Part shown: in pieces, positions 52,146 through 61,480 of the stretch
How positions within the stretch are numbered: position 1 is the stretch's first letter
Layout: the number at the start of each line of letters is the position of its first letter
DNA from: Zhongshania aquatica
Lineage (GTDB): Bacteria; Pseudomonadota; Gammaproteobacteria; Pseudomonadales; Spongiibacteraceae
DNA: 64,000 bases
Assembly (NCBI RefSeq): GCF_027257955.1
Contig: NZ_JANZNQ010000014.1
Span: forward strand, 42,260 to 106,259
Direction of reading: 5' to 3'
Position numbers and translations under genes: made by a program
The notes under the pieces: generated by a model
The model's input: only the letters and a program-made list of their open reading frames with translations
Databases searched by the model: none
What the model was told of the DNA's origin: nothing

Positions 52146-53321
52146 TTACTCTTCCCAAGGGTTGGCAAAGCGGGGGTTATTAATGAGCTGGTAGTCGGTT
52201 AGGGTCTCCAGAAAGGCGATGATGTTTTGTATATCGTCTTCGCTAATATCAAAACCAGAGACAAAACCATCTCGAAAGGGGTTGGCTCGTCCATCACCAG
52301 CATTTGGGCCATTGGTGATGTTGCGGCCACCGGCGGCATAGGTGCGCACCACTTCTTCAAGAGTGGCAATGCTGCCATCGTGCATATAGGGCGCGGTTAG
52401 AGCCACGTTGCGCAGGCTTGGCGCCTTGAAGCGTCCCATGTCAGTAGCTTTGCTGGTAATCTCAATAATCCCCTGACTGATCTCGGGGTAGGCGCCCTGA
52501 CCGTCGATATTGTAGAGGCCGGTATTGTGAAAGGGCGTATCCGCAAATAGCTGACTGCTATCGGCGGTGGCATTGGTAAAGTTGTAGCCACCGTGGCAGT
52601 GGAAGCACTCAAGCCCCTCGCTGAAGAACAGCTCGCGGCCACGTTCGGCATCGCGGCTGAGGACGTTGGCATCACCGTTTTCAAAGCGATCCGTGTCACT
52701 GCCAAAGCTGTTTATGCCGCGGACGAAGGTAGCTAAGGCTTTGACGATCACCTCAAAATTAACGGTCTCAGCAGCGTCGCCAGATACTGCAGCGGTAAAT
52801 AGCTGTTGGTAGATGGGGTCTGCGGCAATGTCGTTTAACACGCGCGCTTTATTGTCTTCATTGATGCCCTGTTCCACCGGAAACTCGCCAAACAGTGGCA
52901 CGAGAATCTGTTGTTCTAGCGTGAGCAGTGCTGGATTGGCCCAAGTGTAGGTGGTATTGAAGGCCACGTTTACCAAACTCTGGGCGTTGCGGGGGTGTAG
53001 CTCACCGGTGGAGCCAATCGAGCGCTCTAGGGATTCGGCAAAGGCCTGATTCTGGTGGTGGCATGACTCGCAGGACTGGCTGCCATTACCTGACAGGCGG
53101 GTGTCGTAGAACAGATGTCGACCGAGCTGGAACATCGGCTCGTTGACAGGGTTATCCTTCGGCACGATGGGCAGGGGAATATGTTCGGGAACGCCCCAAG
53201 TAAACTGGCGAGATTCGCCGACCTCGGTGTTGTAACGGGTTTCGCTACCGCCGCCACAACCGCCGAGAGTGAAAACTACACAGGCCGCAAACGCGGCCGT
53301 TAGATGGCGCTTTTTGTTCAC
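52146..53321 (-). CDS. Di-heme enzyme of the MbnH/MauG-like family
   Basis: This 391-residue protein has a lipoprotein-type signal (LGGCGGGS) and two haem-binding CxxCH motifs, CESCH near residue 80 and CFHCH near 238. It belongs to the cytochrome c peroxidase/MauG group (TIGR04039-like di-heme enzymes of the metallo-mystery pair). MbnH oxidises a Trp of its partner MbnP in methanotrophs. Here the partner gene upstream is split by a mobile element. Confidence 0.9.
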   Translation of the reverse strand: MNKKRHLTAAFAACVVFTLGGCGGGSETRYNTEVGESRQFTWGVPEHIPLPIVPKDNPVNEPMFQLGRHLFYDTRLSGNGSQSCESCHHQNQAFAESLERSIGSTGELHPRNAQSLVNVAFNTTYTWANPALLTLEQQILVPLFGEFPVEQGINEDNKARVLNDIAADPIYQQLFTAAVSGDAAETVNFEVIVKALATFVRGINSFGSDTDRFENGDANVLSRDAERGRELFFSEGLECFHCHGGYNFTNATADSSQLFADTPFHNTGLYNIDGQGAYPEISQGIIEITSKATDMGRFKAPSLRNVALTAPYMHDGSIATLEEVVRTYAAGGRNITNGPNAGDGRANPFRDGFVSGFDISEDDIQNIIAFLETLTDYQLINNPRFANPWEE

Positions 53322-53342
53322 GTGGCTCGTGCCTCTTAATGC

Positions 53343-53855
53343 TTAGAGGGTTTCAACACTGAAGACGGTTTGGCCGGGAGTGGGGTCGCTGTTTTCCCCA
53401 AGGCCCATACCTAGCGCATCAAAAATGTCTGGGCAATCCAAGTCCGTTGGGCCAGACATACAGCCCGGTGCGCCACCTTGGTCGTTGAGCAAGCTGCTGT
53501 TTTCCACTAGTTTGCCGTAGTCAATTACTATCTGTTGGTTGGCTATGTCACTAACATCTAGCTCAATGATTGGCCGGTTGTCGGCGCTGCAATTTACCGT
53601 TTCGCCAGTCTGGGCGCTGCCCACACAGCCGGTGCTGCCCAAATGAATATTCCACGTTGTGGTGGTCGAATTGTCTGGCTTCAGTACGCCGCCTTCAGGA
53701 GCCACATCCATGCGCAGGTGTTTGTAGCCAGACTGCCAGGACCAGAACAAGTCAGTGCGGTTCAGCGGTGCTGAGGCCGCAGATGCATCTTCGTGATTTA
53801 GCTCGCTGGGTACGCCCACGGTAAAGCGAATACTGGAGACATTATCGTTTTCTGT
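53343..53855 (-). pseudogene. mbnP, C-terminal half (split by insertion)
   Basis: The frame reads on from VRELATENDNVSSIRFTVGV through GVPSELNHEDASAASAPLNR and WSWQSGYKHLRMD to the stop. This is the C-terminal half of a metallo-mystery-pair four-Cys protein (MbnP), with Cys pairs at TGCVGS/VNCSAD and PGCMSG/LDCPD. The matching N-terminal half lies at 59558-59957. No start codon or ribosome-binding site suits this half on its own. Confidence 0.85.
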
Positions 53856-54151
53856 GGCTAATTCTCTAACAGGGTATTGACCCTTATAGCTATCTATATA
53901 TACTGTTTATAACTACAGTAGTTTTATTGTTGCTGGGTTGTGGTTAGTGGAGAATTAGTGAGCGCTAGGTTCGGGGGAGGGGGGAATACGCAATAAGCTT
54001 ATTCATCCCTCGGCAGAAGCTGCCCATGCGGTGAGCGCAGCGAAAATTCCCACTACACCCCAGCACCTTAATCAACGATATTAGAAACGCCTTAAACTAT
54101 CTGATAGTTGAGTTTTACTTTAAATCAATAGTTAGTTTTTGATACCTCAAT
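53856..54151 (+). other. Left non-coding end of the element
   Basis: This roughly 295-base region has no gene. It contains the AACTACAGTAGTT palindrome (53911-53923) and AT-rich sequence near 54100-54150 that may hold the element promoter and recombinase-binding sites. Confidence 0.45.
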
Positions 54152-54394
54152 ATGGTGGTTTCGATGCAGTTAGGTGAATTGCAGATTTTGTTTGATGCTG
54201 GCAATTTGAAGTCGTGCACAGCGGTTCGGTACGTGCTCTCGAATGAATGGACATTACAGTTTGATAGAAAGCTCTCTGAGCCAGTTTTGATGGCTGCACA
54301 GAGAGTTAGCCCCCGACGTTTTAAGACGCTTGATGCGGCTTACAAGGCTTGTACCGAGGTTGGCTTTATCGGGATGGAGGTTGCCGGCCCATGA
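54152..54394 (+). CDS. Small leading protein of the element
   Basis: This 80-residue protein (or 76 residues from ATG 54164, which has GGTGG before it) has no family I recognise. It contains an N-terminal part with the helix-turn-helix-like stretch QILFDAGNLKSCTAVRYVL. Its TGA overlaps the first recombinase start as ATGA. Position and coupling suggest an accessory or regulatory protein for the recombinases. Confidence 0.6.
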   Translation: MVVSMQLGELQILFDAGNLKSCTAVRYVLSNEWTLQFDRKLSEPVLMAAQRVSPRRFKTLDAAYKACTEVGFIGMEVAGP

Positions 54395-55524
54395 AATTAA
54401 TTTTCGCCACCGACAGCTTTAAAATTGATCACCAGCCATACCCGGGCTTCCCGATCCTTGTTCACGATGACATGACTACCTTCACAGAGGGTTTGAAGTT
54501 TTTGCGCTATAGGCTTCTTAAACGAGGTCGTGTTTTAAGCGAAAAGTCATGGGTTACTTATGGTCGCGACCTCTACGATTTCTTTGCTTTTGTGGACGCG
54601 AATAATTTGGACTGGCGCGATGTTGGCGAACAGTTTGATACAAGCGTTCTCTCTACTTATCGTGATGCGTGCCTCACGGTATACAAGTTAGCCCCATCCA
54701 CTGTCAATAGGCGCTTAGGCTTAGCCATTAAGTTTTACCAGTATGCTGCGCGTCAAGGCTGGGTGCCGCGTCTGCCCTATGACGTTGAGGAAATCACGAT
54801 TCCTCATAACAGAAGTTTTCTCGCCCATACCGATAGATCTGGCGGCGTCAGGGCTACGGCTGACGTTCTCTTGGCTACCAAAAAAACTAGGATCAAACTT
54901 CTCAATACAGAGCAGGTCGGGATGCTTTTGAATGCTATCGAGGATAAGCAGCTCAAGTTGATGGTCAGGCTTTTTTTGACCACAGGAATCAGGAAGGAAG
55001 AGCTACTTACCTTCCCTGAGAGTTATGTAGTTAACCCTCGATTGTATCCAGTAAAAAGTCATTACGTCGTAAATCTAACACCTCAAAAGATGGCAGTTAA
55101 GGGCAGTCATGAGCGCTCCATACACATTCCAAAATCACTAATGGAAGACTTATGGCAGTACACCATTCATGAGCGGTCAGCGCGTTCTAAGCTAGGATCA
55201 GAGGACTTTCCGCAACTGTTTCTGAATGATAAAGGTCGTCCGTTCAGCACCATATCAAACACGATTAATACTAGGCTCAAAAAATTGGGATTACCCTTCG
55301 AAGTTTACCCACATATATTTCGGCACACTTACGCAACGCATACGTTGAAATCGTTAATGGAACGTAACGATCTTAAATTCAACCCGCTCATGTATGTTCG
55401 TGATCGCTTAGGTCATTCAAGTATCACCACTACAGAAAAATACCTGCACTTTATTGACGATATTGCTGACGGTGTGATGAACGATTATCAGCGCGAAATC
55501 GACAATTTAGTAGAGGCTGCTTAA
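54391..55524 (+). CDS. Tyrosine recombinase 1 (TnpA-like)
   Basis: This 377-residue tyrosine recombinase has an N-terminal SAM-like core-binding domain (about 50-135). The catalytic domain has Arg in TTGIRKEELL, HxxR in PHIFRHTYATH, a second His in LGHSS and Tyr in TTEKYLHF. All key residues are present. Size matches Tn554 TnpA (about 360). Confidence 0.92.
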   Translation: MKLIFATDSFKIDHQPYPGFPILVHDDMTTFTEGLKFLRYRLLKRGRVLSEKSWVTYGRDLYDFFAFVDANNLDWRDVGEQFDTSVLSTYRDACLTVYKLAPSTVNRRLGLAIKFYQYAARQGWVPRLPYDVEEITIPHNRSFLAHTDRSGGVRATADVLLATKKTRIKLLNTEQVGMLLNAIEDKQLKLMVRLFLTTGIRKEELLTFPESYVVNPRLYPVKSHYVVNLTPQKMAVKGSHERSIHIPKSLMEDLWQYTIHERSARSKLGSEDFPQLFLNDKGRPFSTISNTINTRLKKLGLPFEVYPHIFRHTYATHTLKSLMERNDLKFNPLMYVRDRLGHSSITTTEKYLHFIDDIADGVMNDYQREIDNLVEAA

Positions 55525-55527
55525 GTT

Positions 55528-57213
55528 ATGGGAATTGAAAATGAAAACAAAAAGACCGCAGCAGTCGAAACTCAAAAAACCAAGCGCGGCAAGAATTTCA
55601 AGGTAGATAGCCTGCCCGATAAGAGCGGTAACGATTCAGTTGCTTTAGAGCTGGCTTACGATGCCAATTTGAATATACCCCTGCCAGTTAATACTACTAG
55701 AACCAGAAATATTTCTCTGTATAGACTTAAGGGTCAGGGGTTTGATCCGCTCCTTGTTGGGCTTTACGGCGTCTTTAAAAAGGCTATAGATGACTCTGTG
55801 GGTAGTGGGCAAACAACACTTGCAGTGACCAACATCGTAACTTATTACAGAGAGGGATTGCTTACATTTTCTGGCTTCTTACAAGTCTTATCTGGCGGGC
55901 TAGGGCGCGACGTAACCTGGAGTGATGTTAACAGCAATGTCATTGATCAGTTCGTTGTTTATTTGGCAGAAGGTGATTTGGCATTTACATCTCAAAAGAC
56001 TAGATACGACAAAATAAAAGCATTGCTAAAGCTGTGCGCCAAAGCAGGGTTATTGCCGCACATCAGCGAGATTAAGAATCTTTTTCCTGGCAACCCCTAT
56101 CCCAATTCGAACAAAAAACACAAGGGTCAACCGCCATACTCTAAACCTGAATTCAAGCGTCTAGCCAAAGCGATTCGCGCTGAATACAAATTAGTTATTC
56201 AAGGCAGTAAACCGCTCACATCTTACGAATTGGGCGTTTGCGTTTTAGGTGTTTCTCTTCGGGCAGGCATGAACCTGACACCTTTATTAGAGCTGCCCAT
56301 TGATTGCTTGCAGCCGCACCCTCTTAAGTCCGACCGAATGATTTTGGTTTCATTTAAACGCAGAGGAAATAGCACCCATGTAACGGCACTTCGAGGATCG
56401 GAAGAAATTGCAGCGCTCAAGGCGGTAACGTTCGATCTTACAGGTTTGATTCAGTTGGTCATACAGCGTAACCAACAGGTTCGCAATCAGCACTCGGATC
56501 AAAATCGGTTGTTTGTTTTCGAGTCCACAAAAGGCTCAAACAAAGGCGATACATCTGCATTGTCAAGCGGATCGCTTGCAAGAGCTTGCACAAAGCTGAT
56601 CAAAAAATACAGCTTAGTTAACGACGATAATAAGCCCCTGAAGGTGAATCTTGCAAAGCTAAGGAAAAGCTTTTCTAACCGAATGTTTGAGCTTTCTGGC
56701 GGTGATCCTTTGGTGGCAGCTAGACTTGGAAATCACGACCCGAAAACTGCGAACGACCATTACTGGGTACCGCCACCAGAGGCCGAAGTAAATCATCGAA
56801 CAATGATAGAGCAGCGAACGCAGGACTTAATAGCCACTGACAGGAAAGGTGGCGAAAGCCCCACACCTATTGCCATGTGTGCTGACACTAAAAATGGACA
56901 ACGCGCACCCAAGAACGGGGATCACTGTGCAGAGATTCTTGCCTGCTTTCGGTGTAAAAGTTTTGTTGTCACGAAAGACGACCTGCACCGCTTGTTCAGT
57001 TTTTATTGGGCGTTAGTGGAGGATCGACAAACCACTGACACAAAATCATGGAAGAAACATTTTCGTCACATTCGGCAGATCATTGATGAAAATATATCGC
57101 CACAATTTGATAAGAAATTTAGCGCCAAAGAAGTGCAGCAGATCAAACAAGATGCAAAGGCAAACAGACACCCTTTTTGGACAGATTTAACAATGTTGAG
57201 AATGGCGAAATGA
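55528..57213 (+). CDS. Tyrosine recombinase 2, atypical middle recombinase
   Basis: This is a 561-residue tyrosine-recombinase-fold protein. The catalytic Arg appears in LGVSLRAGMN, and the second Arg in LAKLRKSF where the usual first His of HxxR is Ala. The later His and the Tyr are in LGNHDPKTANDHYW. A C-terminal Cys-rich region (CADTKNG, HCAEILACFRCKS) may bind zinc. Loss of the His suggests reduced or helper activity. It starts 4 bases after the TnpA-like stop. Confidence 0.85.
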   Translation: MGIENENKKTAAVETQKTKRGKNFKVDSLPDKSGNDSVALELAYDANLNIPLPVNTTRTRNISLYRLKGQGFDPLLVGLYGVFKKAIDDSVGSGQTTLAVTNIVTYYREGLLTFSGFLQVLSGGLGRDVTWSDVNSNVIDQFVVYLAEGDLAFTSQKTRYDKIKALLKLCAKAGLLPHISEIKNLFPGNPYPNSNKKHKGQPPYSKPEFKRLAKAIRAEYKLVIQGSKPLTSYELGVCVLGVSLRAGMNLTPLLELPIDCLQPHPLKSDRMILVSFKRRGNSTHVTALRGSEEIAALKAVTFDLTGLIQLVIQRNQQVRNQHSDQNRLFVFESTKGSNKGDTSALSSGSLARACTKLIKKYSLVNDDNKPLKVNLAKLRKSFSNRMFELSGGDPLVAARLGNHDPKTANDHYWVPPPEAEVNHRTMIEQRTQDLIATDRKGGESPTPIAMCADTKNGQRAPKNGDHCAEILACFRCKSFVVTKDDLHRLFSFYWALVEDRQTTDTKSWKKHFRHIRQIIDENISPQFDKKFSAKEVQQIKQDAKANRHPFWTDLTMLRMAK

Positions 57214-59081
57214 TGCACTTTAAAGTGGGCGAAGAGATCACAAAGAAAAACTTCAATGGAGAGATTTTAAGGCTCTCTACCAGCCTCAAAAGCGATACCG
57301 TCTATAATGGCATTGTTACGGGTAAAAAGCTTAAGGGCAGCGCCTACGTTGTGCTGTCTCGTTATGAGGATATGGTGTGGCACATCAATCCAGAGCGGTT
57401 TCCTAAGAGTACACACGCCAACAAGAAAAAGATTGATTTTAATACCGTGCCAAAAGTTTTTCTGGCTGCTGCAAAACGCGCTGTGGCCAGTGCAATAATG
57501 AAGCGAGATGCAGGCAGCACGATAATCACGAGCTTCAGATTTCTCCGCACTTTCCTTTCTTATCTTGACTCAAGAAATATTAAACAAACGTCAGATATTA
57601 AACCTATCGTTGCGATGCAGTATGTTGATTATCATAAATCAAGAGTGTCGAGCATGACAGGTAGAACCTTAAGTGCTGGACACTTGCAGCTGTTGTTTTT
57701 TGCGGTGGAAACTTTGTATGAGTTATTATTGGGTACGTCTCAGGAGTTTACGTATCCGTGGCCAGAATCGAGTGCTACGCATTTGGCTGGTATGTCCAAA
57801 AAAGGAGCCGCACAAAAACCCAAAACGCAGGTCATTCCCGAAGATGCCTTTGCTGAAATATTTCAGTTTGCGAATGGGTATTTGGAGCGATCCGAGGAGC
57901 TAATGAAGCTGCTGGACGAGAATGATTCGATTCGGGAGCAGTGGGCGCACCAAGCTCCAGGCTCTCAGCTAAGAAAGGTAAACGCCAACCTAAAAGCCAA
58001 AGGCTACAGTGGCACACTGGCGCAGTTTAATACTGATATTAATCATCTCGAAGCGTCTTGCTGGCTGATCATTATGGGCACGGTAGGAATTCGAGTGCAT
58101 GAGCTTTGTGAAATCGAAAAAGGTACTCATTACAGCAAGATAATTGATGATGAACGCTACCACTTTATTGTCTCTCGCTCCTTGAAAACGGGCGAAGGTA
58201 TTACCTCATGGTTATCTCCAGATATTGCAATTAAAGCCCTTGAGCTAATGACGCGCCTATCTGCGCCATTGAGAGACAAGCTGAGCGATCAGATAGATGC
58301 AAAGAAGCTGGCAGGCGATAACTCGAAAGCCGAAGAATTGGAGCGCATACAGCACTCTTGCATGCTGGGCGTATGTCAAAGAAAGTACAACGAAATTGAT
58401 GTCTTGAACGGGGACACTATCAATATACGGCTGAACAAACTGGCCAAAGCCGCAGGGGTTGATTGGCATTTTGCCAGCCATCAATTCCGCCGCACCTTTG
58501 CTCATTTTGTGGTTCACAATCAGTTGGGTGATCTTCGATATTTACGCGATCACTATAAGCACTGGTCATTGGATATGACCGCGCTGTACGGGTTTGATGA
58601 TGACCTTGATCTTGAGCTATTTGTTGATATTAACTCGACCTACAGAGAGAAAGGCGAAAGCATCTTTGCTCACTGGCTGGACGAAAGTACGCCGATTGCG
58701 GGTGGCCTTAAAGACAACCTCATCGCCCTGCGAAATAAAGACGATGCGGTAAAAACTTATGGCAGTCGTGAAGATATGATCAAGACAGTGAGTGACAGCA
58801 TTATTGTTCGATCCACAGGTATCGCTTGGTGTACCAACGACACGCTTGGTTGTGGCGGTGGTCGATGCGAGGAATGCGAACACAGCGTTATTGATGATTC
58901 GCAGCAGTACAAGTGGGAAGCTATTTACACGCAGCAGTTGGAACTAAGGGAAATTGCCGATCAGGTTGGCCCAGGTGGAACAGTAACCATAGAGCGCACG
59001 ATAAAGCGCTGTGAGAAAGTTCTAACTGAGTTAGGTGCTGATATGGAAGAAATTAAACAGAAGGTAGCTGCCTGTGCCTAA
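57210..59081 (+). CDS. Tyrosine recombinase 3 (TnpB-like)
   Basis: This 623-residue recombinase is close in size to Tn554 TnpB (630). It shows Arg in GTVGIRVHELCEIE, HxxR in SHQFRRTFAHF, a later His in DHYKHWS and Tyr in TALYGF. A Cys cluster lies near the C-terminus (CTNDTLGCGGGRCEECEH). It begins inside the previous stop (ATGATG overlapping TGA). Confidence 0.9.
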   Translation: MMHFKVGEEITKKNFNGEILRLSTSLKSDTVYNGIVTGKKLKGSAYVVLSRYEDMVWHINPERFPKSTHANKKKIDFNTVPKVFLAAAKRAVASAIMKRDAGSTIITSFRFLRTFLSYLDSRNIKQTSDIKPIVAMQYVDYHKSRVSSMTGRTLSAGHLQLLFFAVETLYELLLGTSQEFTYPWPESSATHLAGMSKKGAAQKPKTQVIPEDAFAEIFQFANGYLERSEELMKLLDENDSIREQWAHQAPGSQLRKVNANLKAKGYSGTLAQFNTDINHLEASCWLIIMGTVGIRVHELCEIEKGTHYSKIIDDERYHFIVSRSLKTGEGITSWLSPDIAIKALELMTRLSAPLRDKLSDQIDAKKLAGDNSKAEELERIQHSCMLGVCQRKYNEIDVLNGDTINIRLNKLAKAAGVDWHFASHQFRRTFAHFVVHNQLGDLRYLRDHYKHWSLDMTALYGFDDDLDLELFVDINSTYREKGESIFAHWLDESTPIAGGLKDNLIALRNKDDAVKTYGSREDMIKTVSDSIIVRSTGIAWCTNDTLGCGGGRCEECEHSVIDDSQQYKWEAIYTQQLELREIADQVGPGGTVTIERTIKRCEKVLTELGADMEEIKQKVAACA

Positions 59082-59475
59082 GAGGACTGAAACATACAAC
59101 AAAATCCGAATGGCCATAGTTCGCATTGAGAAAGGAAAGCCAAAGGTCGTTTCTTTGGATCGTAAGATATCTGTTACGGCAGTTGCCGAAGAAGCAGGCG
59201 TGAGTGACAGCTTGATCCACAAGGACTACACAGACCTCATACAGCGCATCAAAAAGAATCAAGACAAAGGCTATCGGTCAGAGAGAAACAAGAAGCATGA
59301 CGCACTGAAAGCCGAGAGAGAAAAGAATCGGTTATTGCGACAAGAGATTGAGGAATTGAAGTTAGATAATGCCAATTTAGTAAGTATTAATGTGTGTTTA
59401 GAAGAACAGCTATATACGTTAACAAGCGTGAAAAACAGTAAAAATGTAGTAGAATTTAAGGGGAAAAAAGAATGA
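59074..59475 (+). CDS. TnpC-like small protein (DUF6262 type)
   Basis: This 133-residue protein has an N-terminal helix-turn-helix-like part (ISVTAVAEEAGVSDSLIHKD) and a long C-terminal coiled coil (about 70-115). It resembles Tn554 TnpC, which sets the orientation and frequency of transposition. It starts with GTG inside the end of the TnpB-like gene. Confidence 0.85.
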   Translation: MPKRTETYNKIRMAIVRIEKGKPKVVSLDRKISVTAVAEEAGVSDSLIHKDYTDLIQRIKKNQDKGYRSERNKKHDALKAEREKNRLLRQEIEELKLDNANLVSINVCLEEQLYTLTSVKNSKNVVEFKGKKE

Positions 59476-59557
59476 AAACTCTTACCTCTTGTTTAGCTAT
59501 AAAAATCAATCACTTAGATAGAAGTAAGAGTTATGGATCACACTAAAAGTATGAGCG

Positions 59558-59957
59558 TACCTTCAATCGTTCCAGCAACTGTCGAATTGGTGGGTTTGCT
59601 GTTGTCACTGGCGCAGTTGTCCAACTTGTCTTGATAGTCCAGCAGAGCCACGCCGCTGTTTTGCCAGTCGTTGTCTGCCAGCGTAACTGGCATTTCACTT
59701 TCGTCGCTGTTGATCAGTACCACGTCATGAATATACAGGGCGAAACCGCGAATACTGCCGGAGGCGAAGTCAGTGCCTAAACCGGTGAGTTGGGCGCCGC
59801 AGGCGATATCGGTGTTGTTGGCGCGGGCTGCGAAGGGGATGCTGATCTCGGTGGTGCTCGTGCTGCCACCGCCGCCACCGGACGAGCCACCGCCACAGGC
59901 AACAAGAACAGGAGCCGTCAGTACAGCTAGTGCCAAAGTAGTGTTGAAGCGCTTCAT
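59558..59957 (-). pseudogene. mbnP, N-terminal half (split by insertion)
   Basis: The lipoprotein start (lipobox VLVAC, then a Gly/Ser linker) leads into SIPFAARANNTDIACGAQL and LDYQDKLDNCASDN, the N-terminal half of an MbnP-family metal-binding protein, ending GTIEG before element sequence adds LILLV and a stop. Joining to 53855 restores one frame. Upstream GGGACTCCC precedes the ATG. Confidence 0.85.
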
Positions 59958-60344
59958 AGGGAGTCCCTTCTTGTAAAAAAAGAAGGAGTATAACGACATG
60001 ATTAAGAGCTGCGAATGTGACTAATTGTCGCAGTAAAAATATTCGACGACTAAATTCGCAGGCATCGAATGGGTATCTATCGTCGCGCTTTACGTCACTC
60101 AAAAGCAGGTGTTTTTGCGAATTTTAGCTTGCGGAGGTGGGCATTAGTTGTCAGGCCATTGACTGTCTTAGCTCGATTAACACACATCATTCATTGAGAA
60201 ATAATAAAATAATGTTACAAAAAATGGGTAGTGCCGATTTCTACTATAACCGTAGCAAGGCAAATGATTTAAGTGAGAATCGATACAGGGGTAGCCAAAA
60301 TTCTATGCTCCCCATCGCGGAGGAAGAGATTAGCGTATATGAAA
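59958..60344. other. Intergenic region upstream of mbnP
   Basis: This region holds the presumed mbnP promoter (minus strand). It also contains an 89-codon plus-strand frame at 60137 with no recognisable product that overlaps the pseudouridine synthase end. I do not call it a gene. Confidence 0.4.
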
Positions 60345-61046
60345 TTAAGACCAGAATTGGGCTGGCAGGGAAATATCTAATTCGATATTGCTTGTGGGGT
60401 GTGTAAATCGCAATCGTGACGCGTGCAGCAGCAATCGGTCGGCGGCCGCCTTTGCTGCGGGGTGGGCATAAAACTCACAGCCTAATATCGGGTGGCCGAT
60501 GCTGGCGGTGTGAACTCGGAGCTGGTGCGAGCGACCCGTGATGGGAATTAAACGTAATTTGCTGTTGCCGTCTTCGTTGGTGCCGCAGTACTCAAAGTGG
60601 GTTTGGGCGTGTTTGCCATAGTCAAAATTGAGTTCTTGGCGAGGCCGATTTGGCCAGTCACAGGCCAGCGGTAAGTCGATAAAGCCTTCGATGCTAGCGA
60701 CATGCCCGAATACGATGGCTTGATATTCTTTGTAGATTTTTCGATCTTGGAACATGCGACTAACGGCGCGGTGGCTTTCAGGGTGGCGGGCAATAATCAT
60801 CAGGCCAGAGGTGGCCATGTCTAGGCGGTGAACAATGCTCGCGTCGGGATAGATTTCGTTGATCCGGCTGATTAGGCAGTCTTTATTGTCGGGATGGCGG
60901 CCGGGCACAGACAGTAATCCCGCTGGTTTACTGACGATCAGCAGGTCGTCGTCGCGATGCAGATAAGTAATGGCCTCGCTGCAGTGGGGCACAATAAAAT
61001 CGGTGCCTGTCGATGGCAGTGTGTCGATATCTTGGCTGTCGGACAT
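60345..61046 (-). CDS. RluA-family pseudouridine synthase
   Basis: This 233-residue enzyme converts uridine to pseudouridine in RNA. Motifs: VSKPAGLLSVPGR, IVHRLDMATSGLM with the catalytic Asp, and LIPITGRSHQLRVH. Short with no S4 domain, so it is RluA-like (dual 23S rRNA 746/tRNA 32 type) rather than RluC/D. Confidence 0.93.
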   Translation of the reverse strand: MSDSQDIDTLPSTGTDFIVPHCSEAITYLHRDDDLLIVSKPAGLLSVPGRHPDNKDCLISRINEIYPDASIVHRLDMATSGLMIIARHPESHRAVSRMFQDRKIYKEYQAIVFGHVASIEGFIDLPLACDWPNRPRQELNFDYGKHAQTHFEYCGTNEDGNSKLRLIPITGRSHQLRVHTASIGHPILGCEFYAHPAAKAAADRLLLHASRLRFTHPTSNIELDISLPAQFWS

Positions 61047-61102
61047 AAGCGCTAATTGGCTGCGGTATTTGAAAGGGAGCCAGTATACCGGATATTCCCG
61101 CC

Positions 61103-61480
61103 TTAATTTTTACTACGTAAGGAGCTGGGTATCAGCGCGAAGAAGGATTCTTTGCAGTCGTTTTCATAATACCAACCTAGTTGCTCCGCGCAGTGTTCGC
61201 AGTGGGCGAATTGCCAGCGATACCCTTGAAACCAGCAATATTGCGATGTGGGTTCGCCACTGATGATGGTGCCGGGTGCTGCTTGGAAGCAGCACACATC
61301 GTATATAACGCCATCGGGATTCACAAAGCGGTGATGGTGCTGGTCTTGTATACGGCTGCGATAATTATTGGCGGTAATGGCCTGTCGGCAATTAAGGCAA
61401 GAGATAAGTTCAGCGGGTTCGCTGTCTTGAAGTTGAAATAAAACGTCGTGTACTAGCTGTTTTATCGGCAAATTACTCAT
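61103..61480 (-). CDS. Stand-alone CULT-domain (cereblon-type) protein
   Basis: This 125-residue protein matches the CULT fold of bacterial cereblon homologues. Zinc ligands are C28/C31 and C94/C97. Three cage tryptophans are W83, W89 and W103; their spacing (6 and 14) and the distance to the second Cys pair (11) equal those of human cereblon W380/W386/W400 and C391. N54 aligns with N351. The domain binds cyclic imide and uracil-like ligands; its bacterial role is unknown. It lies 56 bases upstream of the RluA-type gene on the same strand. Confidence 0.9.
   Translation of the reverse strand: MSNLPIKQLVHDVLFQLQDSEPAELISCLNCRQAITANNYRSRIQDQHHHRFVNPDGVIYDVCCFQAAPGTIISGEPTSQYCWFQGYRWQFAHCEHCAEQLGWYYENDCKESFFALIPSSLRSKN

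Larger units (their letters stand above)
53856..59558 (+). mobile_element. Tn554-like tyrosine-recombinase element inserted in mbnP
   Basis: This element of about 5.7 kb separates the two halves of mbnP. It contains a small leading gene, three tyrosine recombinases and a TnpC-like gene, all on the plus strand and tightly coupled. No antibiotic or other passenger gene is present. The boundaries given are inferred from joining the two mbnP halves in frame at GGT-AC|AGAA; they may be off by a few bases. No clear long terminal repeats are seen, as in Tn554. A 9-bp inverted repeat AACTCTTAC/GTAAGAGTT occurs near the right end (59477-59485 and 59524-59532) and a 13-base palindrome AACTACAGTAGTT near the left end (53911). 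Confidence 0.85.

Noticed and set aside
60137..60406. 89-codon plus-strand frame
   Set aside because: It overlaps the 3' end of the pseudouridine synthase gene and resembles no protein.
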